Below are positions 1-9,169 of a stretch of 64,000 nt of DNA, one piece after another. The stretch comes from Acanthochromis polyacanthus (taxonomy: Eukaryota > Chordata > Actinopteri > Pomacentridae), in the NCBI RefSeq assembly GCF_021347895.1, contig NC_067132.1, forward strand, positions 14,066,995 through 14,130,994, written 5' to 3'. The notes under the pieces are model-generated. The model was not told the DNA's origin. It saw only the letters and a list, made by a program, of their open reading frames with translations, and ran no database searches. The stretch's first letter is position 1, and the number at the start of each line of letters is the position of its first letter. A program made the position numbers and the translations under genes.

Positions 1-1811
1 TGTGGACAGAGCTAAAGGTGATCTTTCTTGAAGGCTACTGCCCAACCCCCACGCACAATTTACACTCTGCCATGGCCAAAGAGACAAACAGGTTTCTGCT
101 GTAGCACAGATCAACAGGCTGACTTACGTTCAGACCAATTTCCCTTGTAGTTATGCATGAATAAATTCTATGAGTTTCAAAGGTTTTATTCACTTTGCAA
201 ATTGTGATGATCCAAGTATTCACAAAAAACTGAACCATTCAAGTTAAATAAATAAATCATTCTAGTTTCACTCAACAAATGTGCCAGAACTTTCACATTT
301 CAGTACAACCTCTTGTGTGTTGTTGTTTTGTTTGTTTTTAAACCTAGAAGTATGAGTGTACTTCAAACACTTTCAAGTAGATTTTTCCTGTTTCTGAATA
401 TGTTGAGCCTGTCTTTTTCATTATAGCATGAACTATCATTTGTTACCTTTAACAGCAGTTTAGAATTACATCAGCCCATTCCCAGTAAAAAATTACTCTG
501 CCTCTGCAGGAGTTTTTAACTTCCAAAGGCAAGGAAGGCCTCATGAAAATCATCAGCTTAAACACACCTTGGCCCGTACTTCAGAATCTGTTGCTGAGAC
601 ATAGCTTACCGTAAGGCTCAGGTTAAACAAGCCAGATTCAGACTTCTCATCTCTTCTAGATAAATCTCTTTACAAGACACAGCAATGACAAAAATTCCCT
701 ACAAATGGTCCCATCATTCTTTAACTCACAAATTAAGTGCGGGTGTTTTTTGGTTTTAGTTTTATTCCTATTTTCTGCAGAAATGCAGAGCAAAAACAAA
801 GTGGATCAATATTTGTTGGACAACAACTTCTCTACAAAGCTAGATTCCTTTTCTGTCACAGCTCTGTTGTGTGTTGTCCAGTCCTTTTACATCTGCTGGG
901 CAAACTGAGCAGTTCACATCAACTGAAACCCTGTAACCCTTCATGTGTCTACGTCTGGTCTAACTGCTCTGATTCACCATTCATGTCAGGGTGGTTAACG
1001 ATCTTTTTCCAAAGACCCAGTCACTGTTCCGATCATTGGGCAGGGTTTTATATCAATACCGGTCTCCTCACAGAAGTTTTTACTTGTCTTTTCTGTTTTT
1101 GGGAGCGACAGCTTTAGAGGACCAAAAGCATTTCCATGTGTTTTTCCTTCATTGGAGATTCATCTACCTGAATATTTATTTTATTTGTGCACCTTTCAAT
1201 CAATATGTAAAGATATAATAGTTTTATAGGTAAGTATATTGAAGAGGTACTGTGCAAGAAGGACATTTAACCTACCATCCTTCAAGTTTTTTTCTTCCTT
1301 CAAGCAAAGAAAAGGTAAGGTAATTTGCAGCACTTTAATTTAATATTCTAAAACCTCAATGTATAAATGCTAACAATTTAAAAATGACTTTTTTGTCCAC
1401 TTACCATATAAACATGTGGCACTGCCATCGTACTACTTTAATATTTATGTCTAAATGTGTAGGTAGCATTAATATTCTGATAGAACTCACAACAAAAAAA
1501 CTGAGAAGTTTACTATTATGAAAATGCAGATACTATAATTCTTCTGCCTCATAGTTAATGTTGCACCTTTTATCTAAATATTTACAGTGACAAGGTTTCA
1601 AAGTATTGTTGATAGTGTAACTACTGAGCTATTTTCTGTTGGACATGCCTGGTATGCAGCAACACATGAGCATTTCTGAAACTTATATCACACTATTAAT
1701 GCATATTTATTTGTTTCCTGTTAATCAGGTTAGGGAGTTATTGCCACTAACAAAATTACAAAATTTGAAATGATGACCATGTCTAATAGGTTTTTTTTCT
1801 GCATTTTCAAG
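1..1811. other. AT-rich sequence without a supported gene (upstream of kinase-recombinase locus)
   Basis: No open frame here has a recognisable domain or a codon pattern that convinces. On the plus strand a consensus-grade splice donor (AAAAG then gtaagg) has its GT at 1315, just after a pyrimidine-rich tract ending in cttccttcaag at 1304. This could mark a short untranslated exon of the downstream gene, because the first kinase exon at 1812 itself begins after a good acceptor. That is inference. On the minus strand a gtaagt donor lies near 122-128, but no exon could be supported in front of it. Confidence 0.4.
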
Positions 1812-2277
1812 GAATCCCGTCGGATGAGTTCATTCGAAAACCTTGCCTCTAACCCTGGCGTTACGGACGTTGGAGAACCTGTTTTTAACACCACAAAAAA
1901 GATTGCAAATGGATGCAATGCTGCTGAAATTTTCCCAGGATTCTTCCAGAGCAACAAAGTTGCAGTGAAAAGAGTTGCAAAGCATATTTCTCAAAATGAG
2001 ATTAAAATGGCACATGTCCTATGTTCAGAAACATTCAAAGCAGAACATCTTTTACAACCAATTGCAGTGTTGGAAGATAATTACTTTGCTTATTTTGTCT
2101 CCCCTCTCTGCAAATACAGTCTGGCGGAGGTAATTGAAAACAAGAACTTTCCTGACAGAGAAAGTTTGACTGAGGCTCAAAGACTGGGGATCTGCCAGGA
2201 GCTACTGCAAGGACTACAAGAACTCCATTCACGCGGGATTTTGCACAGAGACCTGAAGCCCGAAAACATTTTGTTTG
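1812..2277 (+). pseudogene. Exon 1 (of those visible): kinase N-lobe through catalytic loop
   Basis: The exon follows a strong acceptor (pyrimidine tract ending tttcaag at 1811) and ends at a gtaaaa donor at 2278, phase 1. It stays open throughout; an ATG at 1824 may be the start, or coding may continue from an upstream exon. Visible kinase parts are the ATP-binding lysine in VAVKRV, the helix-C glutamate in SQNEIKMAH, and the catalytic loop HRDLKPENILF. The glycine loop is poor (NGCNAAEI instead of GxGxxG). Overall it looks most like the IRE1/RNase L kinase class, in which a short N-lobe precedes HRDLKPxNIL or HQDLQPQNIL. It joins exon 2 in phase across a 156-bp intron that happens to have no in-frame stop. 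Confidence 0.8.
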
Positions 2278-2433
2278 GTAAAAAAAAGAATAAATCGTTT
2301 AGCCATAGCCATAAACTATCTGGTAGAATGTATTTATTATCCAATTTTTCATTATACATCATAGAAAAGACGTTATTTTGTGGATATTGTATTAAGAGGT
2401 ACATGTCTAAGGATCATTTTCAATATTTTACAG

Positions 2434-2594
2434 ATATCAGCAACAAATTGTTTATCGCAGATTTTGGAGCAAGCAGGAAACTGGATTTGGCACAATCAGC
2501 TTTGCAGTCTCAAATGGCTGGATCTTTGTCTTGGTCAAGTTATGAAGATGTTTGAGGCATGCAATACAAATACAAGAAAGAGTCAGATATCCAG
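2434..2594 (+). pseudogene. Exon 2: kinase activation segment (DFG) with in-frame TGA
   Basis: The exon follows an acceptor at tattttacag (2433) and ends at a consensus gtaagt donor at 2595. Spliced to exon 1 (phase 1) it reads DISNKLFIADFGASRKLD, so the magnesium-binding DFG motif is intact, followed by a typical activation segment. A TGA at 2553-2555 interrupts the frame. After it the same frame continues as GMQYKYKKESDIQ up to the donor, which matches the position and character of the KxSSDI(F/Q)xAG stretch in IRE1-like kinases. The stop is therefore a nonsense mutation inside the exon and not the natural end. Exit phase is 0. Confidence 0.78.
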
Positions 2595-2804
2595 GTAAGT
2601 TCAGGATGGAAATGTCGCTTCAATGGCCATGATGACTGCTATGAGTTTACATGTCTTTAAAATATGTGAAATGTGGAGCTGAAAATGAATAAACTAGTTC
2701 TGCTGTATGGTGAATTGTATCACATGTCAGTATTCAAATCAGTTTACATAAACTCAACTGTATATTATAAGTAATATTTTAATCATTGTAATGTTTATAT
2801 ATAC
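2595..2804 (+). other. Host intron 2 sequence before the transposon nest
   Basis: AT-rich intron sequence between the exon 2 donor and the first Tc1-type inverted repeat. Together with about 87 bp at 6610-6696 it is what remains of the original intron once inserted elements are removed, so the ancestral intron was only about 300 bp. No other signal was seen. Confidence 0.6.
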
Positions 2805-3773
2805 ATACTCAAAAAATATAAACGCAACACTTTTGTTTTTGCTCCCATTTTTTATGAGATGAACTCAAAGATCTAAAACTTTTTCCACAAACACAATATC
2901 ATCATTTCTCTCAAATATTGTTCACAAATCTGTCTAAGTCTGTGATAGTTAGCACTTCTCCTTTGCTGAGATAATCCATCCCACCTCACAGGTGTGCCAT
3001 ATCAAGATGCTGATTAGACACCATGATTAGTGCACAGGTGTGCCTTAGACTGCCCACAATAAAAGGCCACTCTGAAAGGTGCAGTTTTATCACACAGCAC
3101 AATGCCACAGATGTGGCAAGATTTGAGGGAGCGTGCAATTGGCATGCTGACAGCAGGAATGTCAACCAGAGCTGTTGCTCGTGTGTTGAATGTTCATTTC
3201 TCTACCATAATCTGTCTCCAAAGGCGTTTCAGAGAATTTGGCAGTACATCCAACTAGCCTCACAACCGCAGACCACGTGTAACCACACCAGCCCAGGACC
3301 TCCACATCCAGCATGTTCACTTCCAAGATGGTCTGAGACCAGTCACTCGGACAGCTGCTGAAACAATCGGTTTGCATAACCAAAGAATTTGTGCACAAAC
3401 TGTCAGAAACCGTCTCAGGGAAGCTCATCTGCAAGCTTGTCATCCTCATCGGGGTCTCCACCTGACTCCAGTTCGTCGTCGTAACCGACTTGAGTGGGCA
3501 AATGCTCACATTCGATGGCGTCTGGCACGTTGGAGAGGTGTTCTCTTCATGGATGAATCCCGGTTTACACTGTTCAGGGCAGATGGCAGACAGCGTGTGT
3601 GGTGTCGTGTGGGTGAGCGGTTTTCTGATGTCAGTGTTGTGGATGGAGTGGCCCATGGTGGTGGTGGGGTTATGGTATGGGCAGGCATCTGATATGGACC
3701 AAGAACACAGGTGCATTTTATTGATGGCATTTTGAATGCACAGAGACACCGTGACGAGATCCTGAGGCCAATT
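2805..3773 (+). mobile_element. Tc1-like transposon, 5' part only (truncated)
   Basis: The left end begins near 2805 with a terminal repeat containing a TCAAAAAATATAAACGCAAC motif, typical of a widespread fish Tc1-like family. A transposase reading frame follows. The clearest open part, 3372-3692, has an Arg-rich DNA-binding region (RNRLRE, RRRNRLEWA), the first catalytic Asp in FMDESRF, and GGGGVMVWAGI. The frame then breaks. Sequence homologous to the family stops near 3773 (after gatcctgagg), so the second Asp, the Glu and the right inverted repeat are missing. Upstream parts of the reading frame are also frameshifted. The truncation coincides with the start of a CGGBP1-like element. It lies in intron 2 of the kinase-recombinase pseudogene and cannot be active. 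Confidence 0.85.
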
Positions 3774-3881
3774 TTTGTGGGGGAAATTGCGGAAAGTTGC
3801 AAAGTATGCAAATAGTTGTGAAATATGCAAAAAGATGCAAAATATAAGAACTGGGGAAAAAAGGTGATGCTTCTCCTACAT

Positions 3882-4120
3882 CCTGTTAATAGGCTACCAC
3901 TAAGTTGTTGTTTGAGTCCTTTGTGTTCAGCAAACCTTTTGCTGTGCTTCGTCGTGGAGAAGTGCTGCAACATGGTTGATTTTCTTTGGTGCTCCAGAAC
4001 GATGTTGCACGGGGTGCAAAAAAGTTTCCCCCTACTTTCGTGCAGTAAATCTGGGTCCTGTTTTGCCCGGTCTTTGGCTGAAATATTCGTAGGTAAATGT
4101 GATCTTTGAGCATTCGCCAT
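3882..4120 (-). CDS. CGGBP1-like (hAT-derived) zinc-finger protein fragment
   Basis: The minus-strand frame from an ATG at 4118-4120 gives about 80 residues that resemble the N-terminal zinc-finger half of CGG-repeat-binding protein 1 and related hAT-derived proteins. Seen directly are LHESRGKLFCTPCNIVLEHQ, followed by TMLQHFSTTKHSKR. The spacing is Cys-x2-Cys, then His-x5-His about fourteen residues later, the expected DNA-binding zinc finger. An in-frame upstream extension to 4192 exists but runs into the inserted hAT element, so the ATG at 4120 is preferred. Downstream the frame continues into sequence without resemblance; a possible gtagcc donor follows LVV/LSG. The second half of CGGBP1 is absent, so function is doubtful. 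In CGGBP1 this domain binds CGG-rich DNA in the nucleus. Confidence 0.55.
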
Positions 4121-4180
4121 TCTTGTTTTTCGTCTCTGAGCGCCGCGCTCCGCATCAGCTCGTGCTTCTAGTGTGTGTGT

Positions 4181-4744
4181 CAGTGTTGCCAACTCCTCAG
4201 TACGAAAAGTAGGTGTTGGCTGTCCTAAAAGTTGCTAGAAGTCTCTAAATAATGCCATCGCCTAATTTGCATATTTCCCAGTTTGCATGTAATTGTAATC
4301 AGTGTTGTAGGAGAGAGGAATAACGTTGTGGAAGAGACCAAAAAGTGAGTATAAAACACCCAAAATATGTTTTTGTACTAGAGGCTAAATGCTGTGGTTT
4401 ATTTTAGTATGGCAGTGAAGAAACATTTTCATTTATATCTCGCTCCGTAAGTCTGGATGGGATCTGTAGTGACTTTGTGCATGCGCAATTCACCTGCCGT
4501 CTGGCCACGGAGTTACTGGACTGACAGCCTGTGCTTTCGGAGGGGAAGAAGCTCTCACAGCAGCACCTGCTGCTCGTTAACAACAGTAACTGCAAAATTA
4601 TCCGAGTTTTCCTGTCAGAGTCTCCAAAACAGCAGAAAAAAAATCGCTAGATTTGACGCTCGTCGCTTTTGACAAAAAAAAGTCACTAGGACACTTTGGA
4701 AAGTCACTAGATTTGGCGAGAAAGTCACTAAGTTGGCAACACTG
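4181..4744. mobile_element. Non-autonomous hAT element (564 bp)
   Basis: Both ends carry the same 14-bp inverted repeat, CAGTGTTGCCAACT, at 4181-4194 and its complement at 4731-4744. Both flanks read GTGTGTGT (4173-4180 and 4745-4752), an 8-bp target-site duplication as expected for hAT. No transposase frame lies inside. Near the right end are repeated GTCACTA motifs (about 4682-4730), possibly subterminal binding sites. It inserted into the 5' leader of the CGGBP1-like element. Because the target is a GT repeat the duplication could partly be chance, but the exact 8-bp fit and the end match are convincing. Confidence 0.82.
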
Positions 4745-4767
4745 GTGTGTGTGAATGCGCGAATTGA

Positions 4768-4775
4768 TGACGTCA
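4768..4775 (-). promoter_or_regulatory. CRE-type site upstream of the CGGBP1-like frame
   Basis: A perfect palindromic TGACGTCA lies in a CpG-rich stretch upstream (minus-strand sense) of the CGGBP1-like reading frame, with the hAT element now between them. TGACGTCA is the consensus for CREB/ATF factors. Whether it served as the element's promoter is inference. Confidence 0.35.
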
Positions 4776-4977
4776 GGCCGGGCGTCACATAAAAACTCAC
4801 TCACAACTCCATTTATATTGGTTATACTTTTCTCATTTTATGCGGAAATTGTGAAATCAAGCGGGGCCCGCATATTTCTCTTTATTTCGTGGAAATGTGA
4901 GATTCTTGTGGGAATTATGCGCTGTTTTGCAGGGATTATACGGCCTTTTGGGAAATAATTGACCCCCGCATCATATA

Positions 4978-6607
4978 CAGTGCCTTGTGAAAGTATTCGG
5001 CCCCCTTGAACTTTTCAACCTTTCGCCACATTTCAGGCTTCAAACATAAAGATATAAAATTTTAATTTTTTGCCAAGAATCAACAACAATTGGGACACAA
5101 TCGTGAAGTGGAATGAAATTTATTGGATATTTTATACTTTTTTTAACAAATAAAAAACTGAAAAGTGGGGTGTGCAATATTATTCGGCCCCTTTACTTTC
5201 AGTGCAGCAAACTCACTCCAGAAGTTCCGTGAGGATCTCTGAATGATCCAGTGTTGTCCTAAATGACTGGTGATGATAAATAGAATCCACCTGTGTGTAA
5301 TCAAGTCTCTGTATAAATGCACCTGCTCTGTGATAGTCTCAGGGTTCTGTTTAAAGTGCAGAGAGCATCATGAAGACCAAGGAACACACCAGGCAGGTCC
5401 GAGATACTGTTGTGGAGAAGTTTAAAGCCGGATTTTGATACAAAAAGATTTCCCAAGCTTTAAACATCTCAAGGAGCACTGTGCAAGCAATCATATTGAA
5501 ATGGAAGGAGTATCAGACCACTGCAAATCTACCAAGACCCGGCCGTCCCTCTAAACTTTCACCTGGAACAAGGAGAAGACTGATCAGAGATGCAGCCAAG
5601 AGGCCCATGATCACTCTGGATGAACTGCAGAGATCTACAGCTGAGGTGGGAGAGTCTGTCCATAGGACAACAATCAGTCGTACACTGCACAAATCTGGCC
5701 TTTATGGAAGAGTGGCAAGAAGAAAGCCATTTCTCAAAGATATCCATAAACAGTCTCGTTTGAAGTTTGCCACAAGCCACCTGGGAGACACACCAAACAT
5801 GTGGAAGAAGGTGCTCTGGTCAGATGAAACCAAAATCGAACTTTTTGGCCACAATGCAAAACGATATGTTTGGCGTAAAAGCAACACAGCTCATCACCCT
5901 GAACACACCATCCCCACTGTCAAACATGGTGGTGGCAGCCTCATGGTTTGGGCCTGCTTTTCTTCAGCAGGGACAGGGAAGATGGTTAAAACTGATGGGA
6001 AGATGAATGGAGCCAAATGCAGGACCATTCTGGAAGAAAACCTGTTGGAGTCTGCAAAAGACCTGAGACTGGGACGGAGATTTATCTTCCAACAGGACAA
6101 TGATCCAAAACATAAAGCCAAATCTACAATGGAATGGCTCACAAATAAACGTATCCAGGTGTTAGAATGGCCAAGTCAAAGTCCAGACCTGAATCCAATG
6201 GAGAATCTGTGGGCAGAGCTGAAGACTGCTGTTCACAAACGCTCTCCAGCCAACCTCACTGAGCTCGAGCTGTTTTGCAAGGAAGAATGGGCAAGAATTT
6301 CAGTCTCTCGATGTGCAAAACTGATAGAGACATACCCCAAGCGACTTGCAGCTGTAATTGCAGCAAAAGGTGGCGCTACAAAGTATTAATGCAAGGGGGC
6401 CGAATAATATTGCACGCCCCACTTTTCAGGTTTTTATTCGTTAAAAAAGTTTAAAATATCCAATAAATTTCGTTCCACTTCACGATTGTGTCCCACTTGT
6501 TGTTGATTCTTGACAAAAAATTAAATTTTATATCTTTATGTTTGAAGCCTGAAATGTGGCGAAAGGTTGAAAAGTTCAAGGGGGCCGAATACTTTCACAA
6601 GGCACTG
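4978..6607 (+). mobile_element. Complete Tc1-like transposon (1630 bp) with long IR/DR termini
   Basis: The element starts CAGTGCCTTGTGAAAGTATTCGG at 4978 and ends with its complement at 6607, flanked by TA on both sides (4976-4977, 6608-6609) as Tc1/mariner elements require. The inverted repeats are about 215 bp and each contains two copies of a GTATTCGGCCCCCTT-like core: outer at the tip, inner near 5180 and 6400. This is the IR/DR layout also seen in Sleeping Beauty-type elements. One transposase frame lies between them, with a single stop codon near its start. It sits in intron 2 of the kinase-recombinase pseudogene. Confidence 0.93.
5370..6389 (+). pseudogene. Tc1-like DD34E transposase with one early stop
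   Basis: The frame starts at ATG 5370 (MKTKEHTRQV) and reads to TAA 6389, about 340 codons, the normal size for the family. One in-frame TGA interrupts an otherwise conserved GF-YKKIS segment near 5436; beyond it the frame is open to the end. The N-terminal paired-like DNA-binding part has a helix-turn-helix (ISQALNISRSTVQAIILKWK), a GRPR-type hook (RPGRPSKL) and a second helix-turn-helix. The catalytic triad is intact: Asp in LWSDETKIELFG, Asp in QQDNDPKH, and Glu in NPMENLW, with 34 residues between the last two. The protein would cut and paste the element at TA sites. With a single stop this is a young copy, but as it stands it makes no full-length protein. Confidence 0.88.
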
Positions 6608-6609
6608 TA

Positions 6610-6696
6610 TATATATATATATATAATTGCAATCTGTGCAATATGGAAGGGTGATTATGACTGGACATTGATTCAAATGAATCTCCTGTATTGCAG
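6610..6696 (+). other. (TA)n tract and 3' remainder of intron 2
   Basis: A short (TA)n run directly follows the Tc1 right end, then intron sequence leads to the exon 3 acceptor (ctgtattgcag ending 6696). The TA run offers preferred Tc1 target sites. Confidence 0.6.
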
Positions 6697-6916
6697 ACAA
6701 CAGGGTGCCTGGTGCATTACATACTGACAGATGGAGAGCACCCCTATCAAGCAACTACACCCTACTCCAACGATCCACTGGCGTTATTTCAAAATCTCAG
6801 AGCGGGCACCTTTACTCTTCAGTGCGAGGAAAGGCAGCAAGGTATCATTGGCAGAATGCTGTGTAAATCGACAGAAGCATGCCCTACCATTGAAGAATGC
6901 CTTCAAGCCATCACAA
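6697..6916 (+). pseudogene. Exon 3: kinase C-lobe
   Basis: The exon enters in phase 0 after tattgcag and exits in phase 1 at a gtatgt donor (6917). It reads TTGCLVHYILTDGEHPY, then an AGTFTLQ segment, a GIIGRMLCKSTEACPTIEE stretch and LQAIT. Following SDIQ from exon 2 this is the classic (A/T)GCLxxYILxxGxHPF region, helix F onward, of IRE1/RNase L-type kinases, with the usual LI..ML..P..RPT region replaced by MLCKSTEACPTIEECLQ. No KEN ribonuclease domain follows. The frame is intact through the exon. Confidence 0.8.
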
Positions 6917-7080
6917 GTATGTGCCCAGACAGACAGTTCTGACTTTGTCACCTCACCAATTAAACATATCATTAAAACAATATATGCATACACTATAGCT
7001 AATATTGCAAGATTGTATGCATAGGGCAAATGTAATCCTTAATTGATTGAATATGGTAAATGTCTGTTATGTGTTCACAG

Positions 7081-7142
7081 GTTTCACACACCAAGCTGAT
7101 CACAATGGAGTCACAAACAACAGTAATAACAATGGAAATAAA
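7081..7142 (+). pseudogene. Exon 4: short Asn-rich linker
   Basis: A 62-nt exon lies between gtgttcacag (7080) and a gtaagc donor at 7143. Entering in phase 1 it completes an AGT Ser codon and gives SFTHQADHNGVTNNSNNNGN then Lys, leaving in phase 0. The Asn/Ser-rich composition suggests a flexible linker between kinase and recombinase parts. Phases match both neighbours, which supports a real exon despite its size. Confidence 0.65.
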
Positions 7143-7248
7143 GTAAGCATTTAATTATCTATTTCAACATTTTGTAAGAAGTTATAAACATTATCATAAA
7201 ATTTATAACATAATTTAATATGTTGATTTTGCATTGTTATTTTTACAG

Positions 7249-7381
7249 GACCAAACCCACATAGCCAATTGCTCTCCTCAAGCATCAAATGAGATTGACA
7301 CTCAACACAGTGCCAACAGTGATCAGCCAGGGAGTGTCTGCAATGTAGTGATGGATTCCTCTTCTCACATTGAAGATGATA
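7249..7381 (+). pseudogene. Exon 5: Ser/Asp-rich linker, broken by a Tc1 insertion
   Basis: The exon begins after ttatttttacag (7248) in phase 0 and stays open with a Ser-, Asn- and Asp-rich composition ending SSSHIEDD. A Tc1 element is inserted at the TA at 7380-7381. If the element and one TA are removed, the frame continues from 9017 as ISVIEMIIVD before a TAA. Two weak GT donors, at 9022 and 9040, would both leave in phase 0, the phase needed by the next exon at 9170. A donor inside the transposon (gtgggt at 7384) would also give phase 0. The true original donor is therefore unclear. Confidence 0.55.
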
Positions 7382-9014
7382 CAGTGGGTATGGAAAGTAT
7401 TCAGACCCCTTGAAATTTTTCACTCTCTGTGTCATTGCAGCCATTTGCCAAAATCAAAAAAGTTCATTTTATTTCTCATTAATGTACACTCAGCACCCCA
7501 GCTTGACAGAAAAAAACAGAAGTTTAGAAATTTTTGCAAATTTATTAAAAAAGAAAAAGTGAAATATCACATGGTCATAAGTATTCAGACCCTGTGCTCA
7601 GTATTGAGTAGAAGCACCCTTTTCAGCTAGTACAGCCATGAGTCTTCTTGGGAATGAAGCAACAAGTTTTTCACACCTGGATTTGGGGATCCTCTGCCAT
7701 TCTTCCTTGCAGATCCTCTCCACTTCTGTCAGGTTGGATGGTGAACATTGGTGGACAGCCATTTTGAGGTCTCTCCAGAGATGCTCAATTGTGTTTAGGT
7801 CAGGGCTCTGGCTGGGCCAGTCAAGAACGGTCACAGAGTTGTTCTGAAGCCACTCCTTTGTCATTGTAGCTGTGTGCTTCGGGTCATTGTCCTGTTGAAA
7901 GGTGACCCTTTGGCCCAGTCTGAGGTCCTGAGCACTCTGGAAGAGGTTTTCCTCCAGGATATCTCTGTACTTGGCCGCATTCATCCTTCCTTCAATTGCA
8001 ACCAGTCGTCCTGTCCCTGCAGCTGAAAAACACTCCCACAACATGATGCTCCCACCACCACGTTTCACTGTAGGGATTGTATTGGGCAGGTGATGAGCAG
8101 TGCCTGGTTTTCTCCACACATACTGCTTAGAATTAACACCAAAAGTTCAATCTTGGTCTCATCAGACCAGAGAATCTTATTTCTCATAGTCTGGGAGTCC
8201 TTCATGTGTTTTTTGGCAAACTCTATGCGGGCTTTCATGTGTCTTGCACTGAGGAGAGGCTTCCGTCGGGCCACTCTGCCATAAAGCCCCGACTGGTGGA
8301 GGGCTGCAGTGATAGTTGACTTTGTGGAACTTTCTCCTATCTCCCGACTGCATCTCTGGAGCTCAGCCACAGTGATCTTTGGGTTCTTCTTTATCTCTCT
8401 CACCAAGGCTCTTCTCCCACAATTGCTCAGTTTGGCTGGATGGCCAGGTCTAGGAAGAGTTGTGGTCGTCCCAAAGTTCTTCCATTTGAGGATTATGGAG
8501 GCCACTGTGCTCTTAGGAACCTTGAGTGCTGCAGAAATTCTTTTGTAACCTTGGCCAGATCTGTGCCTTGCCACAATTCTGTCTGTGAGCTCCTTGGGCA
8601 GTTCCTTTGACCTCGTGATTCTCATTTGCTCTGACATGCATTGTGAGGTGTAAGGTCTTATATAGACAGCTGTGTGCCTTTCCTAATCAAGCCCAATCAG
8701 TTTAATTAAACACAGCTGGACTCCAATAAAGAAGCAGAACCATCTCGAGGAGGATCAGAAGAAATGGACAGCATGTGAGTTAAATATGAATGTCGCTGCA
8801 AAGGGTCTGAATACTTCTGACCATGTCATATTTCAGTTTTTCTTTTTTAATAAATTTGCAAAAATTTCTACATTTCTAATTTTTTTTTCTGTCAAGATGG
8901 CGTGCTGAGTGTACATTAATGAGAAATAAAATGAGCTTTTTTGATTTTGGCAAATGGCTGCAATGACAGAGAGTGAAAAATTTCAAGGGGTCTGAATACT
9001 TTCCGTACCAACTG
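7382..9014 (-). mobile_element. Complete Tc1-like transposon (1633 bp), minus orientation
   Basis: Ends match as inverted repeats: CAGTGGGTATGGAAAGTATT at 7382 and, on the other strand from 9014, CAGTTGGTACGGAAAGTATT. Both are flanked by TA (7380-7381, 9015-9016). Longer repeats of roughly 200 bp are present, again with inner copies of an AGTATTCAGACCC core near 7578-7590 and 8806-8820, the IR/DR layout. The encoded transposase lies on the minus strand with one frameshift. This family differs from the copy at 4978-6607 in both its ends and its transposase. It interrupts exon 5 of the kinase-recombinase gene. Confidence 0.93.
7598..8637 (-). pseudogene. Tc1-like DD34E transposase with one frameshift
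   Basis: Two overlapping minus-strand frames make up one transposase: 8637 down to about 8120 (MSEQMRITRSKELP...) and about 8119 down to 7598 (...EKGASTQY, stop). The junction near 8120-8130 shows a frameshift, where the first frame degenerates after KIELL and the second resumes at MWRKPGTAHH. Seen are the paired-like helix-turn-helix (KRISAALKVPKSTVASIILK), a GRPR-like hook (RPGHPAKL), first Asp in LWSDETKIEL, second Asp in QQDNDPKHTA and Glu in NTIEHLW. Combined length is about 340 residues, normal for Tc1. Only the one break separates it from an intact frame, so insertion was relatively recent. Confidence 0.88.
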
Positions 9015-9169
9015 TATATCTGTCATTGAAATGATAATTGTGGATTAATTTCTTTTTGGCCAGGGCTGACAAATATTGATTCTAACTGTGCTAAAACTGT
9101 AACAAAAATGTTGTGAGAGAATTTATAGCATTCATTTCATTTTCTTATTCTTTTTTTTCTGTATTTCAG

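Larger units (their letters stand above)
3774..4972 (-). mobile_element. CGGBP1-like zinc-finger element, interrupted by a hAT element
   Basis: This block lies between the truncated Tc1 element and the complete Tc1 element. On the minus strand it encodes a CGGBP1-like zinc-finger reading frame (about 3882-4120). Upstream of that frame is a GC-rich, CpG-containing leader with a perfect cAMP-response-type TGACGTCA at 4768-4775. The two edges share short G-rich stretches (gggggaaatt and, on the other strand, gggggtcaatta), which may be remnants of terminal repeats, but I cannot define them. A 564-bp hAT element sits inside. CGGBP1-like proteins are known to derive from hAT transposase N-termini, so this is probably a hAT-derived unit. 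Boundaries are approximate. Confidence 0.5.

Noticed and set aside
705..1218. Overlapping plus-strand frames upstream of the kinase exons
   Set aside because: Low-complexity Phe/Cys/Leu-rich translations with no domain, no consistent splice sites and no similarity to kinase N-terminal regions that I can recall.
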